Origin: Pseudomonas sp. RIT-PI-AD
GTDB taxonomy: Bacteria > Pseudomonadota > Gammaproteobacteria > Pseudomonadales > Pseudomonadaceae
Reading direction: 5' to 3'
Assembly: GCF_025642785.1 (NCBI RefSeq)
Contig: NZ_JANZKU010000012.1
Location: 1 to 64,000 of the forward strand
DNA: 64,000 bases
Both the position numbers and the translations under genes were made by a program. The notes beneath the pieces were generated by a model. That model saw only the letters and a program-made list of their open reading frames with translations. It ran no database searches and was not told the origin of the DNA. This document shows, piece by piece, positions 18,248 through 26,860 of this stretch (position 1 is its first letter; the number at the start of each line of letters is the position of its first letter).

Positions 18248-18457
18248 ATGGAAGACGCCGACCTGCAGGCCCTGACGAGCAAACTGGAACTGTTGATCCG
18301 GCGCGTCGAGCAGCTCAAGGGGCAGAACCGTCTTTTGCTGGCGAGCGAAAAATCCTGGCGTGAAGAGCGCGCTCATCTGATCGAAAAGAACGAAATGGCA
18401 CGACTGAAGGTCGAAGCGATGATTTCGCGCCTGAAAGCTCTGGAGCAGGATTCATGA
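18248..18457 (+). CDS. TIGR02449 family small coiled-coil protein
   Basis: A 69-residue, almost entirely helical protein with heptad leucines (LQALTSKLELLIRRVEQLKGQN). It matches the small protein that precedes zapA in pseudomonads (TIGR02449; PA5226 in PAO1). The stop overlaps the zapA ATG (ATGA), indicating coupled translation. A ZapB-like partner role for ZapA is plausible from length, coiled coil and linkage but is not shown. Confidence 0.8.
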   Translation: MEDADLQALTSKLELLIRRVEQLKGQNRLLLASEKSWREERAHLIEKNEMARLKVEAMISRLKALEQDS

Positions 18458-18768
18458 CCCCGTCGAAAACCGTTACCGTCCATATCCTCGATAAGGACTA
18501 CTGCATCACCTGCCCTGCCGAAGAGCGGGCCAATCTCGAAAGCGCCGCCCGCTACCTGGACGGCAAGATGCGCGAAATCCGCACCAGCGGTAAGGTCATC
18601 GGCGCCGACCGCGTGGCCGTGATGGCGGCCCTGAACATCACCCACGAACTGCTGCACAAGCAACAACGCCTGGATCAGGAAGTCAGCTCGACCCGCGAGC
18701 GGGTACGCGATCTGCTGGACCGCGTGGACGACGCCTTGGCCACCGATCAGGACGCGCCGCAAAACTGA
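18454..18768 (+). CDS. zapA: cell division protein ZapA
   Basis: A 104-residue FtsZ-ring stabiliser. The N-terminal globular part (VTVHILDKDYCITCPAEERANLESAARYLDGKM) is followed by a C-terminal coiled coil (AALNITHELLHKQQRLDQE). It promotes FtsZ bundling at midcell. Translation is coupled to the upstream small gene, and the 6S RNA gene follows directly, as in other gammaproteobacteria. Confidence 0.93.
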   Translation: MTPSKTVTVHILDKDYCITCPAEERANLESAARYLDGKMREIRTSGKVIGADRVAVMAALNITHELLHKQQRLDQEVSSTRERVRDLLDRVDDALATDQDAPQN

Positions 18769-18794
18769 CCCTTCTCCGAGGATTGGGGTATACT
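18765..18794 (+). promoter_or_regulatory. sigma70 promoter of 6S RNA
   Basis: TATACT at 18789-18794 is a near-consensus -10 element, with CTGACC at 18765-18770 as a weaker -35 (18-base spacing). The 6S RNA 5' end would be about 7 bases downstream. The -35 overlaps the zapA stop. Confidence 0.65.
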
Positions 18795-18800
18795 CGCCGC

Positions 18801-18980
18801 AGCTCCCTGGTGTGTTTGCCAGTCGGTGATGTCCCTGAGCCGATACGCACAACCATGGGGGTTGTGAGCTGGGGCCGGTGTGCATGTCCGCTCGACGGAA
18901 AGCCTTAACGCCCCCTGCAACCTCCACCTTGAACTTTCGGGTTCAAGGGCTAACCCGACAGCGGCATAACCGGGGAGTCA
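18801..18980 (+). ncRNA. ssrS: 6S RNA
   Basis: About 180 bases in the conserved zapA-ssrS-ygfA arrangement. The 5' end AGCTCCCTGG can pair with CCGGGGAGT at the 3' end (closing stem). The interior holds the expected purine/pyrimidine bubble segments and a small hairpin (CTTGAAC TTTC GGGTTCAAG at about 18929-18947). 6S RNA binds RNA polymerase-sigma70 holoenzyme and represses many promoters in stationary phase. Ends are estimated from the stem and could be off by a few bases. Confidence 0.92.
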
Positions 18981-18988
18981 TTTCTTTC

Positions 18989-19615
18989 ATGGATCGCTCC
19001 ATGATCACCGCCGGCACCCTTTCCCGTCCGGCCCTGCGTCGCCAGCTTCGCCAAGCCCGCCGCGCACTTTCGCCCCTCCAGCAGAAACTCGCCGCCCGCG
19101 CGCTCTATCGGCGCCTGGTGCACACGCCGCTATTTCGCCGTGCCCGGCATCTGGCACTGTACCTGCCCAACGACGGCGAGATCGATCCGCGTCCCTTGCT
19201 GCGTTGCGCCCAGCGCCGCGGCAAGAAAGTCTACCTGCCGGTGCTCAACGCCTGGCCCCGCACGCGCATGGTGTTCCAGCGCCTGCACCCCGATGAACGC
19301 CTCGCGCCTAATCGCTTCGGAATCCCCGAGCCGCGCTATCGGCCGAACCGGCAACGCCCGGTCTGGGCACTGGACCTGGTCCTGCTGCCCCTGGTCGGCT
19401 TCGACGAAGCGGGCGGACGGCTGGGCATGGGCGGCGGCTTCTACGACCGCAGCCTCGCCTACCGCGCCCGGCGCACGCATGCCGGGAAACCGGTACTGCT
19501 GGGCCTGGCCCACGAGTGTCAGAAGGTCGATCGCCTGGCCACGGCCGAGTGGGACGTGCCTTTGCAGGGGACGGTAACGGATGGCGGATGGTATGCGGCG
19601 GGCCGGGTGGCCTGA
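18989..19615 (+). CDS. ygfA: 5-formyltetrahydrofolate cyclo-ligase
   Basis: A 208-residue enzyme that converts 5-formyl-THF to 5,10-methenyl-THF with ATP. Visible motifs are RRQLRQARRAL near the start, the LYLPNDGEIDPRPLL segment and the diagnostic LPLVGFDEAGGRLGMGGGFYDR block. The start is placed at 18989, nine bases beyond the estimated 6S end; longer in-frame openings run into the 6S RNA. Co-transcription with 6S RNA is usual for this pair. Confidence 0.93.
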   Translation: MDRSMITAGTLSRPALRRQLRQARRALSPLQQKLAARALYRRLVHTPLFRRARHLALYLPNDGEIDPRPLLRCAQRRGKKVYLPVLNAWPRTRMVFQRLHPDERLAPNRFGIPEPRYRPNRQRPVWALDLVLLPLVGFDEAGGRLGMGGGFYDRSLAYRARRTHAGKPVLLGLAHECQKVDRLATAEWDVPLQGTVTDGGWYAAGRVA

Positions 19616-19647
19616 AGGCACCGCCGGACAGCGGTGCCGAGAAGGAA

Positions 19648-19788
19648 TCAGGGTTGTTGTTGCACGTCGTTCAAGCTGGCGGGAGCATCGGACTGTCGCT
19701 CCCAGAAACTCTGGGTGTATCCCGTGGTGACCACGCCCAGACCGAAGATGATGACCAAGACCCAGAGTAGATCGGGTTTTCGTTTCAT
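19648..19788 (-). CDS. 46-residue single-TM small protein
   Basis: A short gene with a good Shine-Dalgarno (GGGGGAGG, 4 bases before ATG). It encodes KRKPDLL followed by a hydrophobic helix at about residues 8-24 (WVLVIIFGLGVVTTG), then a polar tail rich in Gln. The positive N-terminus suggests N-in topology. It is convergent with ygfA. I do not recognise a function; a small protein at this place exists in P. aeruginosa genomes as far as I recall. Confidence 0.6.
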   Translation of the reverse strand: MKRKPDLLWVLVIIFGLGVVTTGYTQSFWERQSDAPASLNDVQQQP

Positions 19789-19986
19789 GGTGCCTCCCCC
19801 TTTAGGCAAACTGCTCGCGATGATTTGCGGCCGTTCCTTGTTAATGGACTGAAAAATGACAGGTGACGAAAAACTGCGGCATTGTCGGGCAATGTGACGT
19901 TACGCGCAATTTCTGCTTTCACCGATTGTCGGCCCGATTCGAATTTATTTTTCTCGACCGGCGCCCCCTGCCGGGAGGTTATCGAC

Positions 19987-20436
19987 ATGGCCCATTGGCT
20001 GATGAAATCCGAGCCGGACGAGCTCTCCATTCAGGACCTGCGTCGCCTGACGCGCGCCCGCTGGGATGGCGTACGCAACTACCAGGCGCGCAACTTCCTG
20101 CGCCAGATGCGTGCGGGCGACACCTTCTTCTTTTATCACTCCAGTTGTGCGCAACCGGGGATCGCCGGGATCGGACGCATCGCCTCGCCGGCCTATCCCG
20201 ATCCCACGGCGCTCGACCCGCAGAGCCCTTACTTCGACACCAAGGCCACCGCGGAGAAGAACCCCTGGAGCGCCTTGGACGTGGAGTTCGTCGAAGCCTT
20301 TCCAGAAGTGCTTCGGCTGAGTGCGCTGAAAACCCTGGCGGGCCTGGAAAACCTCGCGCTGCTGCGCAAGGGCAACCGCCTCTCGGTGATGCCCGTCGAG
20401 CCGGCGGAATGGCGGGTGATCCGAACCCTGCGCTGA
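19987..20436 (+). CDS. EVE domain protein
   Basis: A 149-residue single-domain protein of the EVE/PUA-like fold, related to YTH domains. The signature is HWLMKSEPDELSIQDL at the start, then WDGVRNYQARNFLRQM and the FFFYHSS and GIAGIGRI blocks. EVE proteins are thought to bind modified nucleic-acid bases; no restriction or defence gene is adjacent, so the role here is unspecified. CGGGAGG lies upstream of the ATG. Confidence 0.9.
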   Translation: MAHWLMKSEPDELSIQDLRRLTRARWDGVRNYQARNFLRQMRAGDTFFFYHSSCAQPGIAGIGRIASPAYPDPTALDPQSPYFDTKATAEKNPWSALDVEFVEAFPEVLRLSALKTLAGLENLALLRKGNRLSVMPVEPAEWRVIRTLR

Positions 20437-20443
20437 ACCCGGC

Positions 20444-20857
20444 TCAGGGCTGGATGATCAGGTTGTTGAACAGCAGGTCGTCGACCAGGGGCGCGCCCTC
20501 TTCCGTATTCAGCACTTGCTGCACCTCTTTCAAGGCCTCCTGACGCAGCTTTTCCTTGTTTTCCACGCCGTTGAGGCTGTCGTCGGTCTGCTGCGAGAAC
20601 AGCATGATCAACTGGTTGCGGATCAGCGGCTCGTGGTATTCGACCTTCTTCGCCACTTCGGGCCCGCCGGTTTGCAGCGAGATGTCCGCCTTGAAGTACT
20701 TCAGCTTGGCCCCGGCGCCGTAGTTGCCCACCAGGGCGGGCGTCAGGTTGACGTAGGCGACCTTGGGCGCCTCGGCCTCCCCCTCCTTCTTCGCCTCCTC
20801 GGCCCAGGCCGGGCCGGCCAGAAGCAGGGTCGCCAGCAGCGCGCTCATCAGTTTCAT
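20444..20857 (-). CDS. secreted FliL-like protein
   Basis: A 137-residue protein with a cleavable signal peptide (LMSALLATLLLAGPAWA, cleavage near residue 19) and a domain resembling the periplasmic part of FliL (VAYVNLTPALVGNYG, YFKADISLQ, EPLIRNQLIMLFSQQ). True FliL has an N-terminal membrane anchor and sits in flagellar operons. This one lies alone between an EVE gene and a quinone reductase, as in PAO1 around PA5233. A flagellar role is not supported by context. Confidence 0.75.
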   Translation of the reverse strand: MKLMSALLATLLLAGPAWAEEAKKEGEAEAPKVAYVNLTPALVGNYGAGAKLKYFKADISLQTGGPEVAKKVEYHEPLIRNQLIMLFSQQTDDSLNGVENKEKLRQEALKEVQQVLNTEEGAPLVDDLLFNNLIIQP

Positions 20858-21131
20858 CGTGTTTCTCCGCAACCTGTCGCCCGAAGGCATGAGAGCCGAA
20901 TCCGCCGTGACCGGGCCTGCGCCATCGAGGGTACGGCGCACGGCCTCGATGTCACGGAGTCCCGATCGACCCAGGTCGACCGAACGAGTCCCTAGCATAG
21001 CCAGTGCGGCGTCCCACCCCAAGCTCGACGCCCCGCCGATGCTTATGCAAGCGTATCAGGCGAGGCCATGCTCGTTGACCCATCCTCGCGCCCACCTACA
21101 CTGCGGAGCCATCATCCCCGGAGAACGCCCC

Positions 21132-22112
21132 ATGAAAGCCGTCCTGTGCAAAGCCTTCGGCCCGGCCGAAACCCTGGTGCTGGAAGAGACCGCCAGCCCG
21201 GAAGCGAAGAAGAACGAGATCCTGCTCGACGTCCACAGCGCCGGAGTGAATTTCCCCGACACCCTGATCATCGAAGGCAAGTATCAATTCAAGCCACCGT
21301 TCCCCTTCTCCCCCGGCGGGGAAGCCGCCGGCGTGGTGGCCGCGGTGGGCGAGAAGGTCGGGCACGTCAAGGTCGGCGACCGGGTGATGGCCCTGACCGG
21401 CTGGGGCAGCTTCGCCGAACAGGTGGCGGTCCCGGGCTACAACGTGCTGCCCATGCCGACGGACATGGACTTCGACACCGCCGCGGCATTCAGCATGACC
21501 TACGGCACCTCGATGCACGCGCTCAAGCAGCGCGCGGACCTGAAGGCAGGCGAAACCCTGCTGGTCCTCGGCGCTTCCGGGGGAGTCGGCCTGGCCGCGG
21601 TGGAAATCGGCAAAGCCCTCGGTGCCAGGGTGATCGCCGCGGCGAGCAGTGCGGAAAAACTCGCGGTGGCGAAAGCCGCGGGGGCCGACGAACTGATCGA
21701 CTATTCCACGGACAGCCTGAAGGACGAGGTGAAACGCCTAACCGGCGGCCAGGGCGCCGATGTGATCTACGATCCGGTGGGCGGCGACCTGTTCGACCAG
21801 GCCATTCGCAGCATCGCCTGGAACGGCCGCCTGCTGGTGGTGGGCTTCGCCAGCGGGCGGATACCGGAGCTGCCGGTCAATCTCGCGCTGCTCAAGGGCG
21901 CCGCGGTGGTCGGAGTGTTCTGGGGTTCCTTCGCCCAGCGCCAGCCGCAGGACAACCTCGCCAACTTCCAGCAGCTCTTCGCCTGGTACAGCGAAGGCAA
22001 ACTGAAGCCGCTGGTCTCGCAGACCTTCGCCCTGGAACGCAGCGGGGAGGCGCTGAACGCGCTGAGCCAGCGCAAGGCCGTCGGCAAGGTGGTGGTCAAG
22101 GTACGCCCCTGA
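21132..22112 (+). CDS. zinc-free NADPH:quinone oxidoreductase (QOR family)
   Basis: A 326-residue medium-chain reductase. It starts MKAVLCKAFGPAETLVLEE after GGAGAACG. The GVNFPDTLIIEGKYQ region, the PGGEAAGVV block and the NADPH motif LGASGGVGLAAVEIGKALG are typical of quinone/enoyl reductases lacking the catalytic zinc. It likely reduces quinones or alpha,beta-unsaturated carbonyls. PAO1 has a probable oxidoreductase in the same place (PA5234). Confidence 0.9.
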   Translation: MKAVLCKAFGPAETLVLEETASPEAKKNEILLDVHSAGVNFPDTLIIEGKYQFKPPFPFSPGGEAAGVVAAVGEKVGHVKVGDRVMALTGWGSFAEQVAVPGYNVLPMPTDMDFDTAAAFSMTYGTSMHALKQRADLKAGETLLVLGASGGVGLAAVEIGKALGARVIAAASSAEKLAVAKAAGADELIDYSTDSLKDEVKRLTGGQGADVIYDPVGGDLFDQAIRSIAWNGRLLVVGFASGRIPELPVNLALLKGAAVVGVFWGSFAQRQPQDNLANFQQLFAWYSEGKLKPLVSQTFALERSGEALNALSQRKAVGKVVVKVRP

Positions 22113-22308
22113 GGCGCTCGAGGACGGCGCCGGGGTTGCCGAGCGCCGACCTCGCGAGTCTTCATCAGCGCGGGATCGAGACGTCCCGCCCGGTTTCCGG
22201 CGACGGTGACGTATCCCCACTCAGCCGGATGTCACTCCAACCCTTCGCGACGCTCATCGGCAGCCACAGGCGACGGAAGGCCGCGCGAGGGACGGCGCCC
22301 GCGCTTTT

Positions 22309-23277
22309 TCAGCCGCGGGGGGCGTAGGCGAAGACGTCGGCGCGCATCTGGTGGGCGTCCATGCCGGCCTCCACCAGGGCGTCCAGGGTGGCGTAGATCA
22401 TCGCCGGCGAACCGCTGGCGTAGACGTGCAGCGGCTTCAGGTCGGGGAAATCCTCGCAGACCGCCTGGTGCAGCAGGCCGCAGCGCCCGCTCCAGCCACA
22501 GGCGTCGCTCACCACCTGGTGCAGGCTGAGGTTGTCCAGCCGCTGCCACTCCGCCCAGTGCGGCAAGGCGTAGAAATCCTCGGGTCGCCGCGCGCCCCAA
22601 TAAAGGTGCACGGGATGGGCGAACCCGCTGGAGCGGCAATGCTCGATCAGGCTGTGCATCTGCGCCATGCCGGTGCCCGCGGCGATCAGCACCAACGGCC
22701 CGGCGGGCAACTCGGCGAGGTGGGCGTCTCCGAACGGCAACCTGATCCAGACCCCGCGGTCGCGCTGCAATTGCGCGATCAACGCACGCGCGCTGGCCTC
22801 GCGGGCGAGGACGTGCAGCTCCAGCTCACGCCCGGCATGGGGCGCCGAAGCCAGGGAAAACGCCGAGGTTTCACCATCGTCGCGCTCGACCAGCACGTAC
22901 TGGCCGGCGTGGTAGCGCGGCGGCTTGCCGGCCGGCGCCCGGAGCAGCACGCGCCAGACATCGCCGCCGGCGTCGATGCAGTCCACCACCTGGCAATGCA
23001 GCCGGCGCTCCGGCAGCTCGCCCGGCGCCAGCACCCCGTCCCAGTGCAGCACGCAGTCTTCCAGGGGTTCGGCCAGGCAGGTGAAGAGCTCGCCATGGTC
23101 CAACTCGACGCCGTTCTGACGCACGCGGCCCTCGACCAGCAGCGCGGCGCAGATGTGGCAGTTACCGTTGCGGCAGCTCTGCGGGCATTCGTAGCCGAGA
23201 CGCCGCGCGGCGTCGAGGATGGCCTCGCCGGCACGCACCTCGAGCACCGCACCGGAAGGTTGCAGGGTCACATGCAT
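22309..23277 (-). CDS. 2Fe-2S ferredoxin-linked flavin reductase beside ubiD
   Basis: A 322-residue electron-transfer protein. An N-terminal plant-type 2Fe-2S domain (CPQSCRNGNCHIC near residues 35-47 with a later Cys in FTCLAEPL) is fused to an FAD/NAD(P)H reductase module (AGQYVLVE, then LVLIAAGTGMAQMHSLIEH and YASGSPAMI). It belongs with CDP-6-deoxy-glucoseen reductase-like and Fre-type proteins. Its ATG shares a base with the ubiD stop (TGATG), so the pair is co-translated, like ubiD-fre elsewhere. The electron acceptor is unknown. Confidence 0.88.
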   Translation of the reverse strand: MHVTLQPSGAVLEVRAGEAILDAARRLGYECPQSCRNGNCHICAALLVEGRVRQNGVELDHGELFTCLAEPLEDCVLHWDGVLAPGELPERRLHCQVVDCIDAGGDVWRVLLRAPAGKPPRYHAGQYVLVERDDGETSAFSLASAPHAGRELELHVLAREASARALIAQLQRDRGVWIRLPFGDAHLAELPAGPLVLIAAGTGMAQMHSLIEHCRSSGFAHPVHLYWGARRPEDFYALPHWAEWQRLDNLSLHQVVSDACGWSGRCGLLHQAVCEDFPDLKPLHVYASGSPAMIYATLDALVEAGMDAHQMRADVFAYAPRG

Positions 23278-24743
23278 CAATCGATTCCCAACTGGTTCCA
23301 CAATTCATCGACCCGCCGCTTGACCGCTTCGTCCTGGACGATAGCGCGGCCCCATTCGCGACAGGTCTCCCCCGGCCATTTGTGGGTGGCGTCCAGGCCC
23401 ATCTTCGACCCCAGGCCGGAGACCGGCGAGGCGAAGTCCAAGTAGTCGATCGGTGTGTTATCGATCAGTACGGTATCGCGCTTGGGGTCCATCCGCGTGG
23501 TGATGGCCCAGATCACGTCGTTCCAGTCGCGGGCGTTCACATCGTCGTCGGTGACGATGACGAACTTGGTGTACATGAATTGGCGCAGGAACGACCAGAC
23601 ACCGAGCATCACCCGCTTGGCGTGGCCGGGATACTGCTTCTTCATGGTCACCACCGCCATGCGGTAGGAACAGCCCTCGGGCGGCAGGTAGAAGTCGGTG
23701 ATCTCCGGAAATTGCTTCTGCAGGATCGGCACGAAGACCTCGTTCAACGCCACGCCGAGGATCGCCGGCTCGTCCGGCGGCCGGCCGGTGTAGGTGCTGT
23801 GGTAGATCGGCTGGCGCCGGCGGGTGATGCGCTCGACGGTGAACACCGGGAAGCGGTCGACCTCGTTGTAGTAGCCGGTGTGGTCGCCGTAGGGGCCCTC
23901 GTCGGCCATCTCGCCGGGGTGGATCACCCCCTCGAGGACGATTTCGGCGCTGGCCGGCACTTGCAGGTCGTTGCCGCGGCATTTCACCAGTTCGGTCTTC
24001 TGGCCGCGCAGCAGACCGGCGAACGCGTATTCGGACAGGCTGTCCGGCACCGGCGTGACCGCGCCGAGGATGGTCGCGGGGTCGGCCCCGAGGGCCACCG
24101 CTACCGGATAAGGCGTGCCCGGATGCTTCTGGCACCACTCGCGGTAGTCCAGCGCACCGCCACGATGGCTGAGCCAGCGCATGATCAGCTTGTTGCGCCT
24201 GATCACCTGCTGGCGATAGATGCCGAGGTTCTGGCGTTCCTTGTTAGGACCGCGGGTGACGGTCAGGCCCCAAGTGATCAGCGGGCCGACATCGCCTGGC
24301 CAGCAGGTCTGCACGGGGAGCTTCGCCAGGTCGACGTCGTCGCCTTCCTCGATCACTTCCTGGCAGGGACCGTCCTTGAGCACCTTGGGCGCCATGGACA
24401 GCACTTTCCTGAAGATCGGCAGCTTCGACCAGGCGTCCTTGAGTCCCTTCGGCGGCTCCGGCTCCTTGAGGAAGGCCAGCAGCTTGCCGATCTCGCGCAA
24501 CTCGGACACCTCGTCCGCGCCCATGCCCAAGGCGACCCGCTGCGGCGTGCCGAACAGGTTGCCGAGCACCGGGATGTCGTAACCCGTGGGGTTTTCGAAG
24601 AGCAGCGCGGGACCGGCCTTGCGCAGGGTGCGATCGCAGATTTCGGTCATTTCCAGCACGGGCGAGACCGGCGCATGGATACGCTTGAGTTCGCCGCGCT
24701 GTTCGAGGGCGCGAATGAAATCGCGGAGATCGGAATAGGTCAT
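23277..24743 (-). CDS. ubiD: 4-hydroxy-3-polyprenylbenzoate decarboxylase
   Basis: A 488-residue prenylated-FMN decarboxylase of ubiquinone synthesis. It starts [22 protein letters not shown] and carries the family blocks [24 protein letters not shown] with the catalytic Glu region, and the late [15 protein letters not shown]. The start agrees with the E. coli protein, yet no Shine-Dalgarno lies before it; instead a long inverted repeat abuts the ATG. It lies 68 bases downstream of rho. Confidence 0.95.
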   Translation of the reverse strand: MTYSDLRDFIRALEQRGELKRIHAPVSPVLEMTEICDRTLRKAGPALLFENPTGYDIPVLGNLFGTPQRVALGMGADEVSELREIGKLLAFLKEPEPPKGLKDAWSKLPIFRKVLSMAPKVLKDGPCQEVIEEGDDVDLAKLPVQTCWPGDVGPLITWGLTVTRGPNKERQNLGIYRQQVIRRNKLIMRWLSHRGGALDYREWCQKHPGTPYPVAVALGADPATILGAVTPVPDSLSEYAFAGLLRGQKTELVKCRGNDLQVPASAEIVLEGVIHPGEMADEGPYGDHTGYYNEVDRFPVFTVERITRRRQPIYHSTYTGRPPDEPAILGVALNEVFVPILQKQFPEITDFYLPPEGCSYRMAVVTMKKQYPGHAKRVMLGVWSFLRQFMYTKFVIVTDDDVNARDWNDVIWAITTRMDPKRDTVLIDNTPIDYLDFASPVSGLGSKMGLDATHKWPGETCREWGRAIVQDEAVKRRVDELWNQLGID

Positions 24744-24802
24744 GGAAGCGGGAAGCTGAAGGTCGGAAGCCGGAAGCCTTTCACTTCAAGCTTCCCGCTT
24801 CC
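24744..24802. repeat. long inverted repeat abutting the ubiD start
   Basis: The left arm (24744-24761) and right arm (24784-24802) are reverse complements except for one bulged base. The interior repeats the hexamer GGAAGC twice more. On the transcribed strand this makes a stem of about 18 pairs ending right at the ubiD ATG, occupying where a ribosome binding site should be. It may terminate or process the rho transcript, or gate ubiD translation. Confidence 0.7.
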
Positions 24803-24811
24803 GCTTTCGGC

Positions 24812-26071
24812 CTATTTCCTTTTCATCGACAGGAAGAATTCGTCGTTGGTCTTGGTGTCTTTGAGCTTGTCGAGGAGGAACTCGATGGCGGCGATCTCGT
24901 CCATCGGGTGCAGCAGCTTGCGCAGGATCCACATGCGCTGCAACTCGTCCTCGGCGGTCAGCAACTCTTCGCGGCGGGTGCCGGAGCGGTTGATGTTGAT
25001 CGCCGGGAACACGCGTTTTTCCGCGATGCGCCGGTCCAGAGGCAGCTCCATGTTGCCGGTACCCTTGAATTCCTCGTAGATCACCTCGTCCATCTTCGAG
25101 CCGGTCTCGACCAGCGCGGTGGCGATGATGGTCAGCGAGCCGCCCTCCTCGATGTTCCGCGCCGCGCCGAAGAAACGCTTGGGCTTCTCCAGGGCATGGG
25201 CGTCGACGCCACCGGTGAGCACCTTGCCGGAGCTGGGGATCACGGTGTTGTAGGCACGCGCCAGACGGGTGATGGAGTCGAGCAGGATGACCACGTCCTT
25301 CTTGTGCTCGACCAAGCGCTTGGCCTTCTCGATCACCATCTCGGCGACCTGCACGTGGCGGGTCGGCGGTTCGTCGAAGGTGGAGGCGACCACTTCGCCG
25401 CGCACGGTGCGCTGCATCTCGGTCACTTCTTCCGGGCGCTCGTCGATCAGCAGGACGATCAGGTGGCACTCGGGGTTGTTGCGGGTGATGTTCGCCGCGA
25501 TGTTCTGCAGCATGATCGTCTTGCCGGCCTTCGGCGGCGCCACGATCAGCCCGCGCTGGCCCTTGCCGATTGGTGCGCAGAGGTCGATCACCCGACCGGT
25601 GAGGTCCTCGGTGGAGCCGTTGCCGGCCTCCATGATCAGGCGCTTGTTGGGGAACAGCGGGGTCAGGTTCTCGAAGAGAATCTTGTTCTTCGCGTTTTCC
25701 GGACGGTCGTAGTTGATCGAGTCGACCTTGAGCAGCGCGAAGTAGCGCTCGCCCTCTTTCGGCGGACGGATCTTGCCGATGATGGTGTCGCCGGTACGCA
25801 GGTTGAAGCGGCGGATCTGGCTGGGCGAGACGTAGATATCGTCCGGGCCGGCGAGATAGGAAGAGTCCGCAGAGCGCAGGAAGCCGAAACCGTCCTGGAG
25901 AATCTCCAGCACGCCGTCACCGGAGATTTCCTCGCCGCTCTTCGAGTGTTTTTTAAGCAGGGAGAAAATCACGTCCTGCTTGCGCGAACGGGCCATGTTC
26001 TCGATGCCCATCTGTTCGGCCATTTCTAGCAGTTCGGTGATCGGTTTTTGCTTGAGTTCGGTCAGATTCAT
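24812..26071 (-). CDS. rho: transcription termination factor Rho
   Basis: A 419-residue hexameric RNA helicase. The N-terminal helix domain ([20 protein letters not shown]) is followed by the RNA-binding cold-shock-like domain ([17 protein letters not shown]), Walker A ([11 protein letters not shown]), the Q-loop and R-loop region (IERPEE-like [11 protein letters not shown]) and [11 protein letters not shown]. Length equals that of E. coli Rho. It is preceded by a leader of about 190 bases after the trxA terminator. Confidence 0.98.
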   Translation of the reverse strand: MNLTELKQKPITELLEMAEQMGIENMARSRKQDVIFSLLKKHSKSGEEISGDGVLEILQDGFGFLRSADSSYLAGPDDIYVSPSQIRRFNLRTGDTIIGKIRPPKEGERYFALLKVDSINYDRPENAKNKILFENLTPLFPNKRLIMEAGNGSTEDLTGRVIDLCAPIGKGQRGLIVAPPKAGKTIMLQNIAANITRNNPECHLIVLLIDERPEEVTEMQRTVRGEVVASTFDEPPTRHVQVAEMVIEKAKRLVEHKKDVVILLDSITRLARAYNTVIPSSGKVLTGGVDAHALEKPKRFFGAARNIEEGGSLTIIATALVETGSKMDEVIYEEFKGTGNMELPLDRRIAEKRVFPAININRSGTRREELLTAEDELQRMWILRKLLHPMDEIAAIEFLLDKLKDTKTNDEFFLSMKRK

Positions 26072-26192
26072 AGGAATGACGTAAATATGGGGGAAGGGAA
26101 AGCATTGAGCTTGGGAGGCCGCGCCGCAGGGAATGACGACAGGGTCGTGTGCTTATTCGAGTAGGAATGCGTCGGCGACGGCTTGCAGAAAG

Positions 26193-26211
26193 GCAACGGC
26201 GAAACCGTTGC
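26193..26211 (-). promoter_or_regulatory. hairpin in the rho leader
   Basis: GCAACGG and CCGTTGC form a perfect 7-base-pair stem with a CGAAA loop, about 120 bases before the rho ATG. rho genes are commonly autoregulated by attenuation in their leader; a role of this hairpin in that is inference. Confidence 0.4.
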
Positions 26212-26259
26212 GAGCCCGAATGTAACACCGGTTTTTCGGGGAGTCCAGCGCGCGGCCAG

Positions 26260-26288
26260 AAAAAAGCCCCGCGTTTTGCGGGGCTTTT
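26260..26288 (-). terminator. rho-independent terminator after trxA
   Basis: AAAAGCCCCGC pairs with GCGGGGCTTTT (11 base pairs, loop GTTTT), followed on the minus strand by six U. A textbook intrinsic terminator separating trxA from rho. Confidence 0.92.
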
Positions 26289-26295
26289 AGGTGCG

Positions 26296-26622
26296 TCAGA
26301 TATTGCTGTCGAGGAAGGCGGCCAACTGCGACTTGGACAGTGCGCCGACCTTGGTGGCCTCGACGTTGCCGTTCTTGAACAACATCAACGTCGGGATGCC
26401 GCGCACGCCGTATTTCGGCGGCGTGTCCTGGTTCTCGTCGATGTTCAGCTTGCAGACCTTCAGCTTGCCCTGGTAGGTCTGGGCGATCTCGTCGAGCACC
26501 GGGGCGATCATTTTGCACGGGCCGCACCACTCGGCCCAATAATCGACCAGCACCGCGCCCTCGGCCTTGAGCACGTCCTGCTCGAAGCTGGCGTCGCTGA
26601 CGTTGGTGATGAATTCGCTCAT
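26296..26622 (-). CDS. trxA: thioredoxin 1
   Basis: A 108-residue thioredoxin with the WCGPC active site (C33, C36), the [12 protein letters not shown] cis-Pro segment and [12 protein letters not shown] end. It is a general cytoplasmic disulfide reductant. The ATG at 26622 has GGAGAC upstream. It is transcribed alone, ending at the strong terminator before rho and divergent from ppx, the order found in PAO1 (PA5240-PA5241). Confidence 0.97.
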   Translation of the reverse strand: MSEFITNVSDASFEQDVLKAEGAVLVDYWAEWCGPCKMIAPVLDEIAQTYQGKLKVCKLNIDENQDTPPKYGVRGIPTLMLFKNGNVEATKVGALSKSQLAAFLDSNI

Positions 26623-26860
26623 GGATAGTCTCCGTGGTTCGGATCGGATAGTGGCGGCCATCATATCTTGGGTTCGCCAGCACAGGAAGGTAAAGGCGAT
26701 TGAGCCTCTCTATGGGACCCCGCGGTTTCCCCCGCGGTTCTACGCCGCGCTCCGCGCTGTCGCGCAGGACCCGGCGCGACAGCGCGACGCGCAAGGCGGG
26801 TTTGGCGTGGATCGCCTATCGTGGCAGGATGACGGCGATTCGAATCGAGAACGACCAACC

